Source: Polyrhizophydium stewartii
Taxonomy: Eukaryota > Chytridiomycota > Chytridiomycetes > Rhizophydiales
NCBI GenBank assembly: GCA_027604665.1
Contig: JADGIZ010000691.1
Coordinates: 1 to 10,067, forward strand
Direction: 5' to 3'
DNA length: 10,067 nucleotides
The first letter of the stretch is position 1. Each line of letters starts with the position of its first letter. Below, one piece after another: positions 5,902 through 10,067 of the stretch. The notes beneath the pieces are model-generated. The model worked only from the letters and a program-made list of their open reading frames with translations, did no database searches and was not told the origin of the DNA. The position numbers and the translations under genes are program-made.

Positions 5902-8669
5902 TTAATCGTGGCGGTATCCACCCGTAAGGTCTGGATCATCGTTGGCCGTCAGCTATACGATTTCTACCCATGTGCGAGGCGAGTCTAATACAGAAAATGC
6001 AGAACTCACGCTCAATGTCGTCGTCCATTCCGGCCCCGTGGCCGATCCCGAGCTGGTCGAACCCGCCAAGCGCCTCGGCAAAGAACTCCTGTCCAGTGAG
6101 ATACGCGCAGGTGGTGCATCAGCAGCCGTTCAGCGGGTGTAATTCGCAAGCGAGGCTTGAATCTCACCGACGTCCGTCGCTGGACGCGACGTTGCTGCTG
6201 CTGCTGGTGCACCTGGAGTTTGTGCGGCATGCCGAGTCCGAGACCACCCGCACCTGGCATGCCTGCTTGAGCACCAAACGGCGACCCAGCAGCGGCACCT
6301 TGCTGTGCCTGCAATTGCAGCTGGATCTGCGGTGGCTGCTGTTGCTGTTGCTGGACACCTAGCCCGCCAATCGACGATGGCTTTGACAGGAACGATCCCT
6401 TGGCCAGCGCAGACTCAACGCCAGGCGACAAAGCCAATCCGCCGGATCCCATCGAGGCAACGGCGCTTGCGCCGAGGCTGCTGCCAACAATCATGCCACC
6501 GCCACCCATTCCGCCCATGCCGATCCCGCCGTTCTTGTTCATGCTGCCGGCGCTGCCGGCGCTGCCGCTGCCACCGCCGCCTCCGCTGCCGCCGTGCTTG
6601 TCCTCATCAACGACCACCGAGAGCGTCCCGGCCACGCGGGCATCCAGCTGCACGTCAATCTCGCTGCGGAAGAAGCCAAAGTCGTGCAGCGCCGCGCGGA
6701 AGTGCTGGTGGCGCGACCAGCTGAAGAGGTACGTGGTTGCGTCGCCCAGCTGCTGGTATCGCAGAAAGTCCTCGAGACGGTCGATTTCCGACATTTGCCT
6801 TCGCAGCTCAAGCTCGTCGCCGAGCAGGACCGTGAGCTGCAATAGCGGGAAAGGCGACGAAGTCAGCGTGCATAAAGCTCCGCGTCCACAACCGGGGAAA
6901 GCACTGTGTGTCGGAAATCACGGACTGACCTTGTCTTGAATGATTGCCTTGAGCTCGCGCATCGCGCGCTGGTACATCTCCTCGATCTGCTGCTCAATCT
7001 GCGAGCCCATCTTCTCAACAGCGCGAGCGCGTGAGTTGACGGCACTGATCTGGTTGGAGATCTCGGTGCGGCGCGACTGCAGGATGGGATCAGGCTGCAT
7101 CATCCACGAGAGCCCAGCGTCAGTCCGTCGCACCGCACAAACGCACACCAACCCAGCACTCCATGTGCGCAAGCGACCCACCGTCTGGGCCTCCTGCAGC
7201 ACCGACTGGTACGCCTCGGTGACGCTGACGAGCTGGTGCCGCGCCGCCTCGCCGTTGGCGTGGTTTCCGACCATCTTGCAGAACACGCACACAGGCACAT
7301 GGCACAGCGAGCAAAAGAACTCGATGGCCTTGTCCGGATGGTGGCGGCAGTTGCCAAACACGTCCGATCCTTTACCCATGGGCGTGCGCACGTGGCGGCT
7401 CGCCAGCTTCGACTGGTGCAGCGCCGCGTCGCACTTGTTGCACAAGTTGGCCGCGTCCGCGGCGCAATGCACCGTGGCGAGCTCATCCTCGCAGTTGTCG
7501 CAGCGCGCCTTCTGCTCGAGTGTCGTTTTGCACAAGATGGGAAGAGTGTGTCAGCCGCCGAAAGTGGCAGATGGCAAGGTGGGTGGAGGGCGGATGCTCG
7601 GGTGAGAAAGCGTGTTGGGGCGTCGTAGACCGCACCTCACGCGACTGCTTCTCGCGCATTGGGTCGTACTCGTAGTGGACAATGTACTGAGGCAGCACCT
7701 GCGCGGGGTTCTTGATGTAGTAGGCGTGTTCGTATGTGCCGCTGCCCACGACCGGCGCATCGGCCAGCGCGGCGGGGTCTGTCAATCACAAACATGCACG
7801 CAAACACGCACCGATGAACACCACAGATTGCGTCAGCATCGCACAGGATCAACAACATCGCACACACCGCGCACCGCTTCCGCACCGCTCCTGCACGCAC
7901 CTTGGATATAGAAGCTGTCGTATCCGTCCGGGACGGGCTCGCGCTCGGCGGCTGCCTGATCGGCCACGTAGGCGCGGCCGACGGCCACCTGGCACAGCAT
8001 CGCCTTGCAGAGCGTCTTGCCCGCGGCCGCCAGAGCATCTGCGTCTCGCTCGCGTCAGCCAACGACCCAACCTCGTGCCGCATCGCCGTTCGGCCTGTCT
8101 GGGGGGCCATCGCGCGCTCACCCTTGTCGGCTCCACCGTCGATGCGGCCGACCGTGAACCGCAGTCCTTGGTGCGGCGGCGGGAAGCGGAAGCCGCGGCG
8201 CACCACGTCGTCCTCGGTGTTGATGCCGCCAAAGGCCGCCGCGTCGATCCACGCCGGCAGCGTCAGCACGTCCTTTTTGGCGCGTGCGTGTATGGGAGGG
8301 TGAATGCGCAGAGGTGACGTTGTTGCCGCACGCCGAGTGTCAGCCGGATTGGAGTGCTCGTCAATGTCCTCGCTGGTCACCACACAACACACGACACAAC
8401 ACGCGCGAGATGCATCCCCCCCCCACACACGCACTGGCGCACACACTGGCGCACTCGCGCACATGCATACACACACAGAAGCAGACTGGCAGACGCACCT
8501 TGGCTCGCCGCTCAAACTGCGCGCTGATGTGCGGGTTGGATATCGCATAGGCCGCGACGATGCGCACGGTGCTCGCGCGCAGCGTCAGCTGCAGGCCGTA
8601 CTCGAGCTGCGCAAACTCGGGCGTTGAGGGGGCCAGCTGCGTGCGCGCAGCCTGTTTCTCGCTGAGCAT
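5902..8669 (-). CDS. ART-like, double B-box, coiled-coil protein
   Basis: Nine-exon model: 8669-8499, 8272-8122, 8038-7901, 7778-7636, 7511-7182, 7094-6930, 6836-6168, 6088-6010 and 5930-5902; 624 residues, frame kept across eight introns. Residues 30-190 resemble a PARP/ADP-ribosyltransferase fold: IVAAYAISNPHISAQFE (IQN-LW-F type), INTEDDVVRRGF, KAMLCQVAVGRAYV, PDGYDSFY and YYIKNPAQVLPQYIVHYEY. The His-Tyr-Glu catalytic triad is not visible. Residues 205-241 are a CONSTANS-type B-box (C205, C208, C217, C225, C228, H233, H241). Residues 256-293 are a TRIM-type B-box (C256, H259, C268, C271, C276, C279, H285, H293). A coiled coil spans about 295-400. The tail from 447 is Gly-rich then Gln-rich. 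There is no RING finger, so it is not a classical TRIM ubiquitin ligase; a scaffold or adaptor role is likely but inferred. Weakest points are the AAAAAG acceptor at 8273 and the last intron. Without splicing that intron the protein ends 20 or so residues later in a different tail. Confidence 0.8.
8378..8478. repeat. CA-rich low-complexity tract in intron 1
   Basis: CACA-rich sequence with an eight-base C-run lies inside the first intron of the ART-like/B-box gene (8273-8498, 226 bp). The tract explains why this intron is about twice the length of its neighbours. On the minus strand it is GT-rich and contains many cryptic donor-like GTGTGT steps. Confidence 0.75.
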
Positions 8670-9099
8670 GTTTTCCGGGCGGTGTTGCGAGAGATGGTGT
8701 GATGGGTTGCGGTCGCGGTGGTGGTGCTGGCCGAGGCGGATGTGTTGCGCAACGTTGGGGCAAGAATCGGTTGGGACAGATCCAGCCAACACGCGCCGCC
8801 AGGTCGATCCGAGATCCGCCCGTGAGCACACTCTTGCTACGAGAATGCAAAATCGTGTCTTTATCTTGGCACCACAGTCATCACGACAGGAGGGGGAGCG
8901 GGAAGAGCAAGAGAGGCGAGGGGTCAAGAAGCCTGCCTGGAAAAGCGAGAAGTCAAGGGCAACGTCAAAATGGTTCTTGCCGGCAAGGCCAGCGCCGGCT
9001 GATATGCGTGGCTTGCAGAGAAAGGAAAAGAAGAGTTTGGGGAGTGTGACTGCGGGGATCAGCCGACTCTGGGCCAGAGCCGACTCGGGGGAAGCCCGC
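8670..9099. other. Intergenic region, no gene seen
   Basis: This 430-bp stretch lies between two minus-strand genes. It should hold the 3' end of the PRL phosphatase transcript and the promoter of the ART-like/B-box gene. Long open frames run through it on both strands, but none shows a recognisable domain and the composition is Ser/Arg-rich. An AGATAAAG on the minus strand near 8863-8870 is the closest thing to a poly(A) signal and is not canonical. The B-box gene ATG at 8669 has an adenine at -3 (AAACATG), a good initiation context. Confidence 0.5.
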
Positions 9100-9903
9100 T
9101 CACGAGCTGACAGCCTGCTGCTTCTGGGCAGAGGTGTCGCGACGCAGGCCGCCAAAGACCTTGGAGAGGCTGTTGCGCAGGCCCGAGCCAGCCGAGGGCG
9201 AGCCGCCGGCCGAGTGCGAGCCGCTTGCGGCCGTGGCGGGGGCAGCAGCGGCAGCGGACACATCGTCGCGGCTGGCCGAGGCCGAGCGCATTCCCGACAG
9301 GAAGTTGGAGAACGACGTCGAACGCTTGTTGAACGAGCGCTTGTACGTGTCGACCAGATACTGCAGCTGAATCGAGTTGAATGCGCCGCGGCGGTGCTTG
9401 CGCACGAGGGCAATGGCGTCCAGCGGAGCCATGCCGGCCTCGATGAGCGCGAGGGCAACGAGCACGGGGGCACGGCCGAGGCCAGCGACGCAGTGGACGG
9501 CGATGCAGGCGGGGCCGGCCGCGGGCTCCTTCTTGTCGAGCGACAGGCCGCCAAAGCGCGCATCGGCGAGGGTCAGGAAGCCCTTGATGATGTCCGGGGT
9601 CGGCACGCCGCCGTCCTTGAACGGCCAGTCGTGGACGGCGATGTTGCTCTGGCGCAGGAGCGCCGTGCCGTACGTGGGCTCGCAGACACGCACCACGTCC
9701 GTGACGCCGCGGGCCTGCAGCTCCTTGAGGTAGTCGGGCAGCGTCGAGTCGGTCGGGCAGTCAAGGATGACAAAGCGCATGGAGCCGACCTCGATGTGCG
9801 AGAAGATGCGGGTCAGGTATGAGCGGGGTGGCGACGACGCGCGGGCCGAAGCCGTCGACGACTGCGATGACGTCTTCTCGAGCGAAGGAACGGCGAGCGA
9901 CAT
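9100..9903 (-). CDS. PRL (PTP4A)-type phosphatase, no CAAX box
   Basis: A dual-specificity-like protein phosphatase of the phosphatase-of-regenerating-liver family; animal members act at membranes and bind CNNM magnesium transporters. It has 267 residues against about 170 in animals, and no introns. The core at residues 38-190 matches closely: MRFVILDCPT, GVTDVVRVCEPTYG, HDWPFKDGG with general acid Asp97, the P-loop HCVAGLGRAP with catalytic Cys138 and Arg144, and HRRGAFNSIQLQYL. Cys74 in VRVC corresponds to the redox-regulatory cysteine of animal PRLs. WPFKDG carries Lys where animals have Asp just before the general acid. A Ser-rich N-terminal extension of about 37 residues and a Ser/Ala/Gly-rich C-terminal extension of about 75 flank the core. 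The protein ends in QAVSS, so the prenylated CAAX motif of animal PRLs is absent. Basic patches in the tail (KVFGGLRR) might give another way to reach membranes. Start at 9903 has a purine at -3. Confidence 0.92.
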   Translation of the reverse strand: MSLAVPSLEKTSSQSSTASARASSPPRSYLTRIFSHIEVGSMRFVILDCPTDSTLPDYLKELQARGVTDVVRVCEPTYGTALLRQSNIAVHDWPFKDGGVPTPDIIKGFLTLADARFGGLSLDKKEPAAGPACIAVHCVAGLGRAPVLVALALIEAGMAPLDAIALVRKHRRGAFNSIQLQYLVDTYKRSFNKRSTSFSNFLSGMRSASASRDDVSAAAAAPATAASGSHSAGGSPSAGSGLRNSLSKVFGGLRRDTSAQKQQAVSS

Positions 9904-10067
9904 TGCGGCGCGGGCTGGTGGAGCGGATCCGGGCAGGGCGGGCAGGGTGCGTGCGCGCGGGGGCTCGGTGCGGTGCCGACGCCCGGGGGGGGGCGCACGC
10001 GGTTCAGGTGCGCTCGCCGATTGCTGGTGAGCTGATCCATGAGAGCATCTTGTTTCTCGGCTGGGAG
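9904..10067 (-). promoter_or_regulatory. Upstream region of PRL phosphatase gene
   Basis: Upstream of the phosphatase ATG lies GC-rich sequence with a run of eight G at about 9986-9993 (plus strand). No TATA box or other element can be supported. The promoter role is inferred only from position. Confidence 0.3.

Noticed and set aside
8560..9822. A 420-codon plus-strand frame covering the PRL phosphatase region
   Set aside because: It is antisense to the phosphatase core and has no recognisable domain; a shadow of GC-rich coding on the other strand.
1..10067. Search for tRNA or rRNA genes, CRISPR arrays, IS elements or prokaryotic operons
   Set aside because: None was seen. Spliceosomal introns and eukaryotic protein families argue against a prokaryotic source, and no terminal inverted repeats or transposase sequence was recognised.

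Overview
The window looks like nuclear DNA of a small-genome, GC-rich unicellular eukaryote. Genes are spaced about every 2 kb and carry short GT-AG introns of mostly 79-124 bp, with GTGAGT or GTGCGT donors and a GCTGAC-like branch point shortly before the acceptor. An early-diverging (chytrid-like) fungus or another unicellular opisthokont or flagellate fits the gene content: taspase, a PRL phosphatase, TypA and CONSTANS-type B-boxes. The sequence alone does not settle the lineage.

Layout. Positions 1-619 are AT-richer, full of simple repeats and without a convincing gene. Positions 620-2197 (minus) hold a four-exon gene for a membrane protein with seven predicted helices and a His-Gln repeat tail. 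After a 666-bp gap, 2864-3904 (plus) encodes transmembrane helices 3-12 of an MFS transporter; the first two helices are missing. Convergent to it, 4063-4369 (minus) carries only the last ~74 codons of the translational GTPase TypA/BipA, with one intron. Immediately beyond, 4407-5807 (plus) is a complete, intronless taspase-1 (threonine aspartase). Positions 5902-8669 (minus) hold a nine-exon gene for a 624-residue protein with an ADP-ribosyltransferase-like N-terminus lacking its catalytic residues, two B-box zinc fingers, a coiled coil and a Gly/Gln-rich tail. Positions 9100-9903 (minus) encode an intronless PRL/PTP4A-type phosphatase without the usual C-terminal prenylation box.

The genes do not form an obvious pathway. 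The most notable points are the ART-like/B-box fusion and two neighbouring genes (MFS and TypA) that both lack their 5' parts, with the break at an apparent splice acceptor. Those two losses could reflect rearrangement, decay or misassembly. Exon models are by eye: reading frames and splice signals agree, but no transcript evidence was available.
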